A stretch of 64,000 nucleotides of DNA from Anaeramoeba flamelloides (taxonomy: Eukaryota > Metamonada > Anaeramoebidae), in assembly GCA_027625915.1 (NCBI GenBank), contig JANTQA010000047.1, positions 3,844,001 to 3,908,000 of the forward strand. Direction: 5' to 3'. Position numbers and translations under genes: made by a program. Every line of letters begins with the position of its first letter. Positions within the stretch are counted from its first letter, which is position 1. The notes beneath the pieces were generated by a model that made no database searches, had not been told where the DNA came from, and saw nothing but the letters and a program-made list of their open reading frames with translations. Below, one piece after another: positions 43,650 to 56,237 of the stretch.

Positions 43650-46320
43650 TTAAAAGCCAAAGTTGAAAGTAAATCCACCGTTTTGGAAATTTTCAAAGGG
43701 GTTATGCTGTTCAAGAAGGTCTTCGCCTAAGTCATATTTTCTTCTTTTCTCGGGGTCTTTTAAAACTTCGTAGGCTTCAGCAATTTTTCCAAAAGTTTTT
43801 TCAGCCTGTTTTTTGTTTTCTTCTCCTTGTACCATATCTGGATGGAATTTTTTCGCTTTAGTTCGATAAGCTCTTTTAATTTGTGGCAATGTGGCGTCCT
43901 CAGAAATTTCCAAAACTTTATAATAATTAACTCTGCTTGCCTTTTTTTTCTCGATTTCTGCTCTTCTTTTTGCTTCCTGGGCTCTTTGTGATTGATTTTG
44001 ATCCAATTCTTGAAATTTGTTAAAGTCGTTGATTGCTTCGTCCCAAAGCTCGGCCTTGATTTTCGCTTCACCTTTCCAAAACCAGGCTTCGGCATAATTG
44101 TCTTGGATTTCTAAACTGCTTTCGCAATCCTTGAGCGCATTGTCCGTTTCAGAAAGACCGACATAGGCCCTGCACCGTTTTTGATACATCATCGCACCGG
44201 ATTCTGGAGACCAGCGCCCCTGCTCGTCCCAAAGTTGAATGGTTTCTGTCAAAAGTTGAATTGTTTTTCGATATTGGTTTTGCTCCAAAATTCGGTCCAC
44301 TTGTTCCAATTTTCTCATAATCTTTTTTGTCCGAAAAAACTCGGTTTTACATTCTTTATTATCTGGATCATATTTTAAGCAGTTTTTAAAGCTTTCGACA
44401 GCTGTCTGTCGTTCATTTATTATTCCCTGCACTTTCCCTTTCAGATAATGTGTTTTAGGGTCTGAGCGATCCGTTAGGAGCGATGTTTGAAGGTCAAATA
44501 ATGCACTGTTTAAATCAGCAGTTGAGATTGAAATGGAAATTCTTTCTTGAAGATACTTGAGGAAACTGGGGCATAATTTCAAAATTTCATCCAAAATCTT
44601 TTTTTTTTCCTCATTTGTTTTTTCATTTGGTTTAGATTTCAATACCTTGTCATATTTGGTAATTAATTTTTTCGCTTGCTTTATCGACTTTAATTGTGTT
44701 TTAGCAGACATCCCAGATTTTTTTAAATCGGCTTCAGCTTCGTCTAATCTACCAAGTTTTAAATTAATGCGCCCCCTTAAAAAATATCCGCTTGAAAATG
44801 TTGGATTCAAAGATAATGAATATGAAATATCAGACATAAACGATCGGAATTTATGAAGATTTAATTGTGCAAGCGATCTTTTGTAATATAAATAATAATC
44901 GTTTTCATCGGTTTCTATTTATTATTAAATCAATAATTATTAAAATTTCAATTGGTTTTTTTTATAGGTTTAAATATTGTTTAGTTTTTACAACAAATAA
45001 AAGAAAAAAAAATTGAAAATTATGACTTTTTCTTGAAATTTTTAAAATTCATTATGAAATTAGGGAAGTGCCGCCAAGTGCCTAGTTTTTTTTTTAATTT
45101 AAGAAATAAATAGAAAATTGAAGAAATTTTTAGTTTATTTCTCAAATTAAAAAAAACCTAACAAAAGTGCCGTAGAGTGCCTAGCATGTCTTGAGATTTT
45201 CTGTTTTATTAGTGAAGTGTTCTAGGTTTTTTTGAGGTTTTCTATTTTATTTCGAAAATCTATTGATTTTCGTTAGGTTTTTTTGAGTTTTCTATTTATT
45301 TGTGAAGTGTTCTAGGTTTTTTTTTTACTTTTTGAAATAAACAGAAAATTAAATAAATTTTCGATTTATTTCTCAAATTAAAAAAAACCTAACGGCAAAC
45401 AGCAGGTAATTTTGTGAATCACCTCTCTTTATTAATAAAACACTAAAAAAATTTTATCACGATTGTTATTTTCTTATCCCGATTTTATTAGCTTTCTCAT
45501 AAATCGAAAAGAACTTTCTATTGAATTGAATGAAAAAATCATCACTTTTTTGAATATTTTTTTGTATTTTGTTCCTTTTCAGTTTTAATTGATACCTTAA
45601 AAACATAACGGCAAACAGGAAAAAAGTAATTTCTCCCATCAAAAGTAATAAAAATAAAAGAAAGATAGATTCAAATTTGAAAATCGGGTTACACAGTATA
45701 AATGGTTTGGGTGTGAAAGAGATTTTGTATAACTAAATCTTTATTCTCTTTGCTTTATTTTGTAATGTTAGCTTTACAATTAACTGAATAATAAAACAAA
45801 GATCAAGTGAAAATTGTCGCAATTTAATAAGAAAAGAGCAGTATGCTCGTATTGAAAAAGAAAGTAAATACTTTGTTTAAAAATAACTTTTGGGCAATTA
45901 TATTGAAAATTCGTCCAAGGGTATTGATTTGTAAATTTGTTCATCTTATCAATAGATTCTTAAAAATTAGAAACAAAACAGAAAGAAGAAACAATTTGCA
46001 AATTGTTTATTCTTGAAATGAATGAAATCTCAAATTTTGGGAAATACCAAAGCAAAAAAAAATAGTCTTTTTGGTTTGGTTGGCCGTATTTGAAAATTTC
46101 TTTTTTAGGGTGAGTTTTTTTTATCAAAATAGAAAGAAAAATTAAGGATCAAAATTAAAATCTTACTTATTGCTTGGTTATACGTATTGATAGCTTGGTT
46201 TGGGTTTGTTGACAAAAGTTCATCTCCTTCTTTTATGAGATCTGATTTGCTTTTACATTCTATGCTTTGTAAAAAGATTGATATAAAGAAGAAAAGAAAA
46301 AGAAACTGGAATTTTTTCAT
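43650..46320 (-). CDS. DNAJC3/P58IPK-like ER co-chaperone (TPR plus J domain), two exons
   Basis: Exon 1 is 46320-46167 and exon 2 is 44914-43650; the product is 472 residues (human DNAJC3 is 504). The 1252 bp intron has a GTAAGA donor and a TAG acceptor. The phase-1 join gives NQAI-K-TDENDYYLYYKRSLAQLNLHKF, a seamless TPR. Order: signal peptide (about 1-22, ending SIECKS), tandem TPR repeats, then a C-terminal J domain (NYYKVLEISEDATLPQIKRAYRTKAKKFHPD...YEVLKDPEKRRKYD) with the HPD motif, and a Gly/Phe tail (NPFENFQNGGFTFNFGF) as in DNAJC3. It should work in the ER lumen, holding unfolded protein and stimulating BiP. Family knowledge links its expression to the unfolded-protein response; no such promoter site is identified here. 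Confidence 0.93.
44915..46166 (-). other. Long intron of the DNAJC3-like gene
   Basis: 1252 bp, GT (46166-46165) to AG (44916-44915). It contains a hairpin-module repeat (45062-45395) and a decayed family-F segment (45440-45490). Element insertion probably lengthened it; the p24 intron is 422 bp. Confidence 0.85.
45062..45395. repeat. Hairpin-module repeat, copy 5, inside an intron
   Basis: Two palindromes: AAGAAATAAATAGAAAATT and GAAATAAACAGAAAATTAAA with complements. They alternate with AGTGCC(G)CCAAGTGCCTAG and GTGCCGTAGAGTGCCTAG blocks and GTTCTAGGTTTTTTTGA modules. It holds the uninterrupted GTTTTCTATTTTATTT site that is split by M1 at 15736. Confidence 0.78.
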
Positions 46321-47661
46321 TTTCTATTTTTGTGAGGGGTTGTTTTGTTCTTTTATTTGATAGTTGTTTCAAGAACACTCAAAATACAAAATTAAAAAAA
46401 ATGAAAATCTCTCTGAAAGCAAATTAAGAATTTTGTTGGATAATCTGATGATGTAAGAAATCAATCAAAATAAAAAAATATGACTTTATTTTTTTCTTTA
46501 ATTTGACGAGAATTTTGAGAATAGTTCAACAGTAACTATTAGATTCTTTTTTTTGGTAAGTTTACAATTTTAAGAGAGAAATTATTTAAATGATTGTCTT
46601 CAAGCACTTGACTTTTTTAAAAATTCAAAAATAACGACTAACTTTTTTATTGTTCGTGTGGAAAGTGTTTTTAGATTATTTTTAAACAAGAAATAAAAGG
46701 AATATTTTTAATATTTGGATTTTTGAAAGCAATTTCAAATTTTTCAAGAATAAGCTACTTGTTGGTTAGAATTGAATTTCAAAAAATACCCCCTCAACTT
46801 GTTTTACCTTTATTGAACTTTTTTGCTGATGTTTTTGGCATTTAACAAAAAAAGACAAAAAATTCCTTTAATCTTATTAACAAATATTTTACAAACTTAA
46901 ATATACTTATTTTTACACCAATTGAAAAATGTTTTAATCATCGTTTAAGTTTAACATCTTGACTAAGGTAGTTTGACAAAGTGACTTCAAACACAACAAC
47001 AGCTCTAGGGCTTTAATACGTTAAAGGATTTCGATTTGATATATAACTCTGTCTGGACCTTAACAAGTTAAAATTTGTATTATTTAGTTTATTTGTATAA
47101 TTTTTTAAAAATTCTTTGATCTTTTTTTTGAGACAATAAATGCTATATCTTTAAAAAGAATTGTTAGGACAACACTAATTGTGACTGGAAGTTCATGTTA
47201 AATACTCAACTTTAGTGAAAGTTTATAACAAGTACCACAAATCACTTTAAAGTCTCGAAAAATCATTACCTCGAAAAGTTGGTTACAGTTTTGGATTATG
47301 GATTTTATTAAAACAAAATAAACAAATCTCCAAAATACGAGATGAAATGAAAAAGACTGTATTTCCTTTCTCCATAAAAAGAGAAATGTTTTGAAGTTCA
47401 TGTTTCTTGGAACTAAAGAGATGAAAAGTGATTTTCAAAAAAATAATAATTATTAGCGTTTTTTTAGGAATGAAATCAAACCAATAATTCAAATCTTAAC
47501 TACTTTTGAAATTAAATCAAAGTTTGAAAAAAAACAAGAACCAACAAACAAACTTTGAAATTACAAGTAATAATTTCTCAAAAGAAAACATTTTTCTTTG
47601 CTTTTCATTTTGGATACTTATAATTCTTTTTTTTTGAAAGTTTTTTCGGTTCAACTTTTAA
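46321..47661. other. Divergent intergenic region between DNAJC3 and PRP16 genes
   Basis: The two genes are transcribed away from each other, so both promoters should lie in this ~1.3 kb. It is AT-rich with no repeat boundary or frame that I can support. Confidence 0.5.
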
Positions 47662-50600
47662 ATGAGTCACTATTTAAATCATGAAACAAAAAGAAAAACA
47701 AAATCCTCATCATCTTCTTTAAGAGATTCTCGTTCTAGTCGTAATCGTGATTCTCATTCTCGTGATTATCATTCAAGCTCGAGATCAAGTTCAAGATCAT
47801 CAAGCTCAAGATCAAGCTCAAGATCAAGCTCAAGATCAAGCTCAAGGTCATCAAGATCAAGTTCTGGCTCTAGATCAAGTTCAAATTCTTTTCGATCTAG
47901 CACCAGGCTAAAAACAAACTCAAACTCAAAACCCAAATCAAATTATGACACCTTACATTTCAAAAAACCGATTTCACAAAGCAAACAAATTGATGACGAA
48001 CAAGAAAGGAAAAGGTCTCGGCAAAATTCCAAAAATGAAACTACGGACAAATTAATTAAAAGCACAATTAAGGAGTCCAAGAAGACCTCAGGGTTTTCGT
48101 TTAGCACTGAGCAAGAAAAGAATAAACAAAAGGAACGAAGCCAAGAAGTTCTGAAAAAAATTGACATACCCAAAAGCAGCTTATGGGACTTAACACCAAA
48201 GAATTATGTGCCTTATAGCACCCCAAGAGGAGTTCCCTTATATTACCAAACCCCACAATCCATCCCAAATCTAAACACCCCGATGACTGGCAACAGCACG
48301 ATCTTGTCTCGTCATTTCTTAACACCTGTTTTTAGCAACCAAACACCATTATTGTTTAATCAGAATCAAGAGCAATTATTGCAATTAACAAGCCAATTGC
48401 AGGAACAGCAAAAACAAAAAACACATATTACCAACCAATTAAAAAGTTTACAAAAGTTGACTGGGGTTAAGGTTGTCACAAAGAATGGTGACAAGAATAA
48501 AATGGATATTAACAAGCTTTTAAATAACAGGAAAACTACTCAATTTGGGAACCAAACGATGCCAAGCAAAATTAATGAAAGGGTTGGGATCTCGACAAAG
48601 TCAAAAACATACACCAACATAAACACAAACACAAACACAAACATGAGGACCAACATAAACACAAGGACAATGACCAACATAAACACAAACACAAACACAA
48701 GAAAAAAATTAAATATTCTGCAAAACACTTTAAATTTGAAAGAACTGTTCCCAAGATTAGATGGAGAAACACATGAAGAATACCAAATTCGGCTTCAGGA
48801 ATATCAAGAAATTGAATTAGACTTGGAAAGGAATTGGTATACATTTGACGAGTCTGGAAGTGTTCAAGAAACTGCTTCAGGCGAATATGCGAATGAGAAA
48901 CTGGAAGAAAAATTGGAAATTCAGCAGACAAGGAAATTAAGTGAGCGCACAAGAGTACATGAGCAAAACATCGATCGGTGGGAGGAGAACAGATTGATGA
49001 ATTCTGGTGTTGTGCGACTGAACAGCGAGCAAAGCAACGAAGACAACCTCCGAGAGGAATCTGGGCCGAAAATAAGGCTCATGGTGCACGATTTAAAACC
49101 GCCCTTTTTGGATGGAAGGGTGATATTTACAAAGCAGCTGGAGCCGGTTTCGGTTGTCAAGGATCGGAATTCCGATATGGTCAAATTTGCGAAAAAAGGA
49201 TCCGAGACAACAAAAAAATTCCGACAGGAGAGGGATCGAAGAAAATTTCGGCAACGGATTTGGGAAGTTGCAGGATCGAAAATGGGCAACATTGTGGGGA
49301 TGAAAAAAAAAGTAAAAAAGATGGTGCAGGGCAATAGCAACACGGCGAGCACGGACAGCAGCACTAAGGAGAATGGCAAGGGCCAGGGCGCCGTCAATGA
49401 CGAATCGGTGAATCTCTTTAAAAGGGACAAATTGCATGAGGAATTAGAAGACGCGGACAATTCTGTCACATCGGAGGGGAATGTTGATTACAAAAAGTCA
49501 TCCCAATATTCGTCGCATCTCAAGAATAGCAAAAATGTGAAGGTGAGCGAATTTGCAAGAACGAAAACGATTAAGGAGCAAAGAGAATTTTTGCCCATCT
49601 ACCAAAGCAAGGACGACTTGATGAATGTAATAAGAGAAAACCAATGCGTGATCATTGTCGGCGAAACGGGCTCTGGGAAAACGACGCAGATCACGCAATA
49701 TTTGCACGAAGAGGGATACAGTAACAATGGGATGATCGGGTGCACGCAGCCAAGAAGGGTGGCAGCCGTGTCTGTGGCGAAAAGGGTCAGCGAAGAAATG
49801 GGCTGTGAGTTGGGGAAGGAAGTCGGCTATTCGATCCGCTTTGAGGATTGCACAACCAAGAGGGTTACCAAGATCAAGTATATGACGGACGGCGTGCTCC
49901 TTCGGGAGTCCCTGTATTCGCCGAATTTGGATCAGTATAGCTGCATTGTCATGGACGAGGCACACGAGCGCTCCCTGAACACAGACGTGCTCTTTGGCCT
50001 GCTGTTCAAAATAATCACGCGAAGAAGAGACCTACGCCTAATTGTCACATCTGCAACAATGGACGCGAACAAGTTTTCCAAATTCTTTGGGAAGGCGCCC
50101 ATTTTTAAAATTGCGGGGAGGACCTTCGGAGTGAAGGTGCACTATTCAAAAAAGCCCTGCGAGGATTATTTGGATGCCACAATTAAGCAAGTTGTCACGA
50201 TCCATTTGAGCCATGGGGCCGGGGACATCTTGGTCTTTATGACCGGCCAGGAGGATATCGAGATCACGTGCCATCTGATTTCGGAAAGATTGAGCGAATT
50301 GGATTCCGAAGTGCCGCCGCTGGCAATTTTGCCAATATACTCACAGATGCCCTCCGATTTGCAAACAAGGATCTTTGAAAAGGCGCCCAATAATGCAAGA
50401 AAGTGTATCGTGGCGACCAATATCGCAGAAACCTCTCTCACCGTTGATGGGATCCTGTACGTCGTCGACAGTGGATATTGCAAATTAAAGGTTTATAACC
50501 CCAAAATCGGGATGGACTCGCTCGTTGTATGCCCCATTTCAAAGGCATCATCAGACCAAAGAAAGGGGAGAGCAGGGAGAACAGGACCCGGGCACTGCTA

Positions 50601-51681
50601 TAGGCTGTACACATATAAGGCCTTTGTCCAAGAGACCCTGGCAAACACCATCCCCGAGATCCAAAGAACCAATTTGGCAAATGTCGTTTTGCTCTTGAAA
50701 TCACTGGGGACAGAGAATTTGTTGGAGTTTAATTTTATGGACCCCCCACCACAGGATAATATTTTAAATTCAATGTACCAGCTATGGGTTCTCGGCGCAT
50801 TAGACAATTCTGGCGAGCTCACCAAATTGGGGAAAAAAATGGTCGAATTTCCTTTGGATCCTGCTTTGTCGAAGATGCTTATAATTTCGGAGCCCCTGCA
50901 TTGCTCGGCAGAGGTGCTGATAATCGTTTCAATGCTGTCTGTGCCCACGATCTTCTATCGGCCGAAAGACCGCGAGGAGGAGGCAAACTCAAAAAGAGAA
51001 AAATTCTTGGTGCCGGAATCAGACCACTTGACGTTTTTAAACGTCTACCTGCAATGGAAGGCCAATGGCTACAAGGCCACTTGGTGCTCAGAGCATTTCA
51101 TCCAAATTAAGGCAATGAGAAGAGTTCGGGAAGTCCGATCGCAATTGCTCGATATCATGAAAAAAATGAAAATCAGTTATTTGTCCTGCAACACAAACTG
51201 GGAGCTGGTCAGGAAGGCCATTTGCTCTTCCTATTTTAACCAGGCCGCTAAGGTGAAAAGTCTCGTTGAATACACGAATTTGAGAACGGGTTTAAATGTC
51301 TTCATACATCCAAACTCCGCACTGTTCAATTCCGGCTACATACCAGAATATATTGTCTATCATGAGCTTGTAATGACCACAAAGAGCTTTATGAAAATAG
51401 TGACAGCAGTAGACCCAGAATGGCTTGCAGAATATGGTTTTATGTTTTATACAGTTAGATCAAAGAATTTTGAAAGAAAGGAACTCTCAGAAAAAAAAAA
51501 AAAAGTTGAACAAGAAAAGCAATTAATGGAAAAGGAATTAAACGAAAAAAGAGAAAAGCAAAATTTGATCAAATTGAAAAAAAAAGAAAAAGAACGAAGG
51601 AAAAAAATTAAATCGAAAAAAAATAAAATTTCGCAACTTGGTTCTTCAATGAAAAGAAGACCGAGGAGATTTGGTTTGTAA
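47662..51681 (+). CDS. PRP16: DEAH-box spliceosomal ATPase PRP16/DHX38
   Basis: A single-exon frame of 1339 residues. Order: Ser/Arg-rich N-terminus (about 15-85), low-complexity linker with a Thr-Asn repeat (about 315-345), the DHX38-specific segment ([44 protein letters not shown]), then the helicase core: motif I GETGSGKT (667-674), [12 protein letters not shown] (765-768), SAT (797-799), [12 protein letters not shown] and QRKGRAGR (966-973). Winged-helix/ratchet and OB regions follow ([37 protein letters not shown]) and the end is RFGL, exactly as in human DHX38. PRP16 remodels the spliceosome after the first step. The core (about 49000-51400) is far richer in G/C than both flanks and than its own N-terminus, which fits strong codon selection. 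Start: the first ATG, just after an in-frame-stop-rich leader. Confidence 0.97.
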   Translation: MSHYLNHETKRKTKSSSSSLRDSRSSRNRDSHSRDYHSSSRSSSRSSSSRSSSRSSSRSSSRSSRSSSGSRSSSNSFRSSTRLKTNSNSKPKSNYDTLHFKKPISQSKQIDDEQERKRSRQNSKNETTDKLIKSTIKESKKTSGFSFSTEQEKNKQKERSQEVLKKIDIPKSSLWDLTPKNYVPYSTPRGVPLYYQTPQSIPNLNTPMTGNSTILSRHFLTPVFSNQTPLLFNQNQEQLLQLTSQLQEQQKQKTHITNQLKSLQKLTGVKVVTKNGDKNKMDINKLLNNRKTTQFGNQTMPSKINERVGISTKSKTYTNINTNTNTNMRTNINTRTMTNINTNTNTRKKLNILQNTLNLKELFPRLDGETHEEYQIRLQEYQEIELDLERNWYTFDESGSVQETASGEYANEKLEEKLEIQQTRKLSERTRVHEQNIDRWEENRLMNSGVVRLNSEQSNEDNLREESGPKIRLMVHDLKPPFLDGRVIFTKQLEPVSVVKDRNSDMVKFAKKGSETTKKFRQERDRRKFRQRIWEVAGSKMGNIVGMKKKVKKMVQGNSNTASTDSSTKENGKGQGAVNDESVNLFKRDKLHEELEDADNSVTSEGNVDYKKSSQYSSHLKNSKNVKVSEFARTKTIKEQREFLPIYQSKDDLMNVIRENQCVIIVGETGSGKTTQITQYLHEEGYSNNGMIGCTQPRRVAAVSVAKRVSEEMGCELGKEVGYSIRFEDCTTKRVTKIKYMTDGVLLRESLYSPNLDQYSCIVMDEAHERSLNTDVLFGLLFKIITRRRDLRLIVTSATMDANKFSKFFGKAPIFKIAGRTFGVKVHYSKKPCEDYLDATIKQVVTIHLSHGAGDILVFMTGQEDIEITCHLISERLSELDSEVPPLAILPIYSQMPSDLQTRIFEKAPNNARKCIVATNIAETSLTVDGILYVVDSGYCKLKVYNPKIGMDSLVVCPISKASSDQRKGRAGRTGPGHCYRLYTYKAFVQETLANTIPEIQRTNLANVVLLLKSLGTENLLEFNFMDPPPQDNILNSMYQLWVLGALDNSGELTKLGKKMVEFPLDPALSKMLIISEPLHCSAEVLIIVSMLSVPTIFYRPKDREEEANSKREKFLVPESDHLTFLNVYLQWKANGYKATWCSEHFIQIKAMRRVREVRSQLLDIMKKMKISYLSCNTNWELVRKAICSSYFNQAAKVKSLVEYTNLRTGLNVFIHPNSALFNSGYIPEYIVYHELVMTTKSFMKIVTAVDPEWLAEYGFMFYTVRSKNFERKELSEKKKKVEQEKQLMEKELNEKREKQNLIKLKKKEKERRKKIKSKKNKISQLGSSMKRRPRRFGL

Positions 51682-52644
51682 AAATAATTAACTTGATAAT
51701 AAGACCGATAATCATACTAATAATAATAATTTAACAATAGAATAATTCAAATATAATAATTTAAAGGTTATTTTTTTTTTTTATTTTTTTCATTTTTTTT
51801 TTTTTTTGTGTAGATTTGAAAATATAGAGAATTATTTCAAAGATTTAAATAGAAGAATTTATGAATTTTTTCAATGAAAATTTTTAAAAAAATAAATTAT
51901 AATGTTTCACATTTGTTCTTAAATCAGTAAAAATCTATCATTTGTATTCAATATTAAAATAGAAAAGACATAAAGATTTTTGGTGATTACTTGGATTCAA
52001 CTTTTTAAATGGGCAAAATAATTTAAATCGTGAATTTATTGTAAAGGGTTAAGTGTCATATAAAAACATTTCACCTGTTAGTGGGTGCATTTCGAAGTGA
52101 ATAAATTCATAACTTCTTATTCAAAGAGTGAATAAGCACAGTCATTGTAAATATTTTCTAAACTTATACTTATTTTTTATAAAATAATATAATTTTATTT
52201 CGTTTTTTATTCACATATTAATAAAGATTGGATGCTTAATGGGGCTGGGTTTGTGGAATTTGGAATGAAAAGAAAATGGAATTTATATTACAAGGTAATG
52301 AATTGAAAATAATTTTCAAATGTGAATTACCATTTAATATCAGGCTGCAATTTGAATTCTTTTTGATATGAAAATAAAATGAATTTGGAATAAAAAACTC
52401 AATTGGTGAATATTAACAATCATTTTAGAAGCATTTCAATATCAAACCCGACATTTCAATATCAATTTAACTAATAAAAATAATAATAAAATTATGAATA
52501 AAAAAAATTCAAATATAAAAAGATAATCATTATGTGCTTTTTATTTTTGGAAATAAAAAAAAAATTCACAACACCCCTTGTAAATAATGATCAAAAAAAA
52601 AAAAAAAAACAAGAATTTAATACCTAAATTTAAAAAATATTATA
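51682..52644. other. Spacer downstream of PRP16
   Basis: A/T-rich 3' region. 52046-52066 reads AAGGGTTAAGTGTCATAT, reminiscent of the start of family C, but nothing downstream confirms a copy. A poly(A) run lies at 52592-52610. Confidence 0.45.
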
Positions 52645-53353
52645 AACTCTTTGTCAAATAAAAGGGAACAAAAAATTTCAAGAATTATTCATAATTGGAT
52701 CAAATTAATTGTAATATCATTCTAAAATCTATGAAACACTTTAGAAAATAAAAAAAAAAACACTCAACTAAATCTTTAAAACTCATTAAAACAAAAAAAT
52801 AAAAATTAAAATTCAATTTTTTAAAAATTGGTGTGCCCTTTTATTTGAAATGAGAAATCTCGTTTTGTAAATTGTAAAGAAAAAAATGATAAAATCAATA
52901 AAAACCTTTGAACAAGGTGAATTGAAAAAAAGTTCTCTACATTTTATTAAAAATTCTTGGCACGTCAAACTTTTGTTTTTGAAAGTCTCATTTCCAAGAT
53001 AAAGCCACAATTCTTCTGGTATTTTATTGGAATTGTTTTTTTTATTTAATTTCTCTTTTCTTTATTCCATGCATCAACCCAATAATCATCTTTCTTAATT
53101 CCTACATCTAGCTCATTCGAAATCAAACTTAAACTTTTTCCATTTTTATACTGGTAGATTATTTCCAAATTGGTTTCTTCTTATCTTGCTTTTTTCATTT
53201 TCCAACTGTTCAATATCCGTTTTTAAAATAATGAAAAAATGAAAAAATGAATAATTAAAATAGAAAATCACCAATTGGTAATTATCTTATTAACAATCAA
53301 ATTTAATGGTATTTGTGATTTTAGAGGTGTGCCCTTTTGTTCGAAAAAGAGTT
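52645..53353. mobile_element. TA-flanked 709 bp element H, copy 2 (reverse orientation)
   Basis: Ends AACTCTTTGTCAAATAAAAG and complement of CTTTTGTTCGAAAAAGAGTT, with TA outside each. An internal third terminal motif (GTGCCCTTTTATTTGAAAT) lies at ~52832-52850. On the minus strand a broken frame encodes NELDVGIKKDDYWVDAWNK and, farther on, EELWLYLGNETFKNKS...FFNSPCSKVF, both matching copy 1 at 28851-29574. The protein is unidentified. Confidence 0.8.
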
Positions 53354-55223
53354 TATATTACAATATCACAGAATCATAAAATATTTTATCAGTAGAAGAC
53401 CTATATCTATAGAATGATCATCATACTTTTTTTTTTCTTTTCATATTGGAGTTATTTTATTTTTTGAAACCTAAGCTAAAAAAAAAAGATAAAGAATAAC
53501 CTTTTTTTCTATGAATATTTATCTTGGCTATTTCTAGAAAAAAAATCTTTGTTAGATAATACTCTACTAGTTAGAGGTGTTATTTACCTTTTTTTTTTTT
53601 TTTTTTTTTTTGAGAAATAAATGGTTGAGTTTTTGGTTAAAGTCTCTAAATATAATAAATATAATAGGCAGATGGATAAAAGAAATGTGAATTTTCTCTA
53701 GAATTAATTAACTATTAATGCTTTTTATTAAAAAAATCAAATTCAAAAGGTGACGTTATTAGATAATGTTATTTTAAGAGTTTAAAGTGTGTTGAAGAAA
53801 ATAACTTTTTCAAAACCTTATAATTTAGAAAGAATTGCTTTTTTGGTTGAGAGGGATTACTTTTAATACTTTTATATGGATTTAAAAAATCGTCTAGCTT
53901 TAAAGATTTAAATAAAACCGATGAAAAAAACTTTAGAATTTTTATTTTATTTTGATATGATATTAAATCATAAATATTTTCTAAAAAGAATATATATTTG
54001 TTCTTATTAAAGATTTTAAATCTTCATTTTTTTAAAAAAATTATATATCTATCATTATTGTGCTAATTTCAAGAAATAAGCAATATATTTTTTCTTGGTA
54101 GGGTGATATTTATAATACCCAGTTAGAAAAATATTTTGCTTATTGGCAGAACAATGAACGAAATTACCTAAGTGATTAGTTGTTAAAATGTGTGGATCTT
54201 CAATGAAAAAAAAAACCAAAAAAAATGGAAAAAATTCTTTAAAGAATTGTTTACAAGAAAAAATAATAAAACAAAATAAAAAAAGTTAATTTGATTTTCT
54301 AAAAAGAAAAAAGTATAAGGAATATTATTACATTGGAATATCATATAAATGAAGAAATGATTAATTTTATAAAAGAAAATGAGTTTTATTTTCCAATAAA
54401 GATGTGGATTAATAAATCCCCTTAAATTATGGACAATCTGGATTAGTAATACTTTAATAAAATTTTCCCCAAAAATATTTTATAAAGTGATAGAAAGAAT
54501 CACTGGAGATTTTAATAATCTCTGTTGAATTTATATAAGGGCAGTTTATTTAACAAAAAAAATAGGAAAATTTAACAGTTTTTACAATTTTCCTGTTACT
54601 GAGAACTTATCAAAATTTGGTTTAATATTTTTCTAATTTCCATTCCACATCTAAAAAACTAAAGTAATTCCATAAGTAGTTTTAAATATTTTTTATTACA
54701 ATGGGTTTTATCTGTTTAGATTGCTTTAAAATTTTAAAATGGGCGAAAAAATACTTTAGGGTATTTATTTTTTAAAAATTTTCCTTCAAAAATCTATTTG
54801 TAATTTTTTTTCTTTTTGATTATGTTAAACTTCAAATTTAGTCATTTTTTTATCCAATTTCTTCAGAAGAAAATTTTTTTATTGTGAATTAAATTTAATA
54901 TAACACAATAATATAATGTTTTCCATATTGGAAACTTAGTACTTCAAATGAAAACTAAAAAACTTAATTTTTTAACAACTTTTTGGTTCGTTTATTTCAT
55001 AACTGCTTTAAGTCCAATTTTTAATACTTGATAGAATGGGATGAGTTTTGTTATCCAATTATCAATATTCAAGTAGAGAAGATCTGATCTTATACGTAAT
55101 TGAAAAGATGCTTTTTATATATTGTTTTTTTTTTTTTCTTTTTTCATATTTAAACCAAGATTATTTCAAAATATGAATGAGAAGAAAACAAGAAAATTAT
55201 TTCCACCAAAAAAGTAGATTAAG

Positions 55224-55269
<46 letters not shown>

Positions 55270-55385
55270 AATTGTTATTGATAGAATCCTTTCAGAAATA
55301 AGAATTGTTTGATTTAATAAGACTTATATTTTCAGATTCACTTAGAATGAAAAAATATATGAAATCATAGTTTTTCAATTTTTAG
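53354..55385. other. Spacer with a possible coding-element remnant
   Basis: 53810-54200 on the plus strand has short coding-like runs between stops (NLERIAFLVERDYF; GDIYNTQLEKYFAYWQNNERNYLSD). They may be pieces of a LINE or transposon, but no diagnostic motif remains. A T run is at 53590-53611 and a (TA)n microsatellite at 55229-55267. Confidence 0.35.
55229..55267 (+). repeat. (TA)n microsatellite
   Basis: About nineteen uninterrupted TA units, the longest dinucleotide run in the window. Confidence 0.95.
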
Positions 55386-56192
55386 AATTGGATAGTAGCT
55401 AACAAAACTTGCGAAAATTGTAAATTTAAGGGAAAAGTCTTCTGCTCTTTTTTTTGTGAAAAGAAAAGGTACCTTGATTCACCCATAGCATTTGTTTTCA
55501 GATCTAGAAAATATTAAAAAAAACTTGAAAATATCATTGTCATTGACAATTTTTAATTGCATAACCTTATTGAAACTGTTGATATGACATTTTGTCCTCT
55601 CTATGAAATTGTATTATCGGGGTTTATTGGTATTTTTATTGTAAACTACATGAGAGGATAATGTATGGTTCATTTTTTTTTTTATTTTTTTTTTCTCAGG
55701 AAGGGGAGTTAAATAAGGTTTTTTTTTCAAAGTAGTTGTTACCTTTTTAGTATATTAGGTTCTGTTCTATATTATTAGTTAAGGTATATTTTATGGTAAG
55801 GTTGTGTAAGAATGAGAACAATTGTTTGAGTTGGGTAAGGTGTGGTTAATTCCATAATTGTTAGGATATTGGGGGTAAATAAGGTTAGATTTATGTTCAC
55901 TAAGATGTAAGAGTGGATGTGCATATGGTTGAGTTTTTTTATATTTTTTTTTGTAATTTTATCAAGATGAAAGAAGACTAATTCGGATAACAAAATACCT
56001 TATCAAAATTTTCAATAAGTTATACAATTTAAAATTATCAATGACAATGACATTTTCCAGCTTTTTTTAATATTGTCTAGATCTTGTAACAAATACTATA
56101 GGCATCCAAGATACCATTTCTTTTCACAAAAATAGAGCAGAATACTTCTCCTTAAAATTTACGATTTTCGGTATTTAGTGAGTACCGAATTG
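55386..56192. mobile_element. ~0.8 kb long-TIR element (family J)
   Basis: Arms of ~185 bp (55386-55570 and about 56010-56192) are inverted repeats at moderate identity. They share CTGCTCT, TGTGAAAAGAAA, AGATCTAGA.AATATTAAAAAAA and TCATTGTCATTGA. The ~440 bp centre is unrelated G/T-rich sequence (GGTTGTGTAAGAATGAGAAC). Exact ends and target duplication are unclear. The 72-codon minus frame inside is not gene-like. Confidence 0.65.
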
Positions 56193-56237
56193 GATGTTTA
56201 CAACCTTAAATTCAAAAAAATATCAAAAAATTTTTTG

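Noticed and set aside
48540-50948. Several 60-180 codon minus frames across PRP16
   Set aside because: All lie opposite the conserved helicase and have no domain of their own; the G/C-rich core simply lacks stops.
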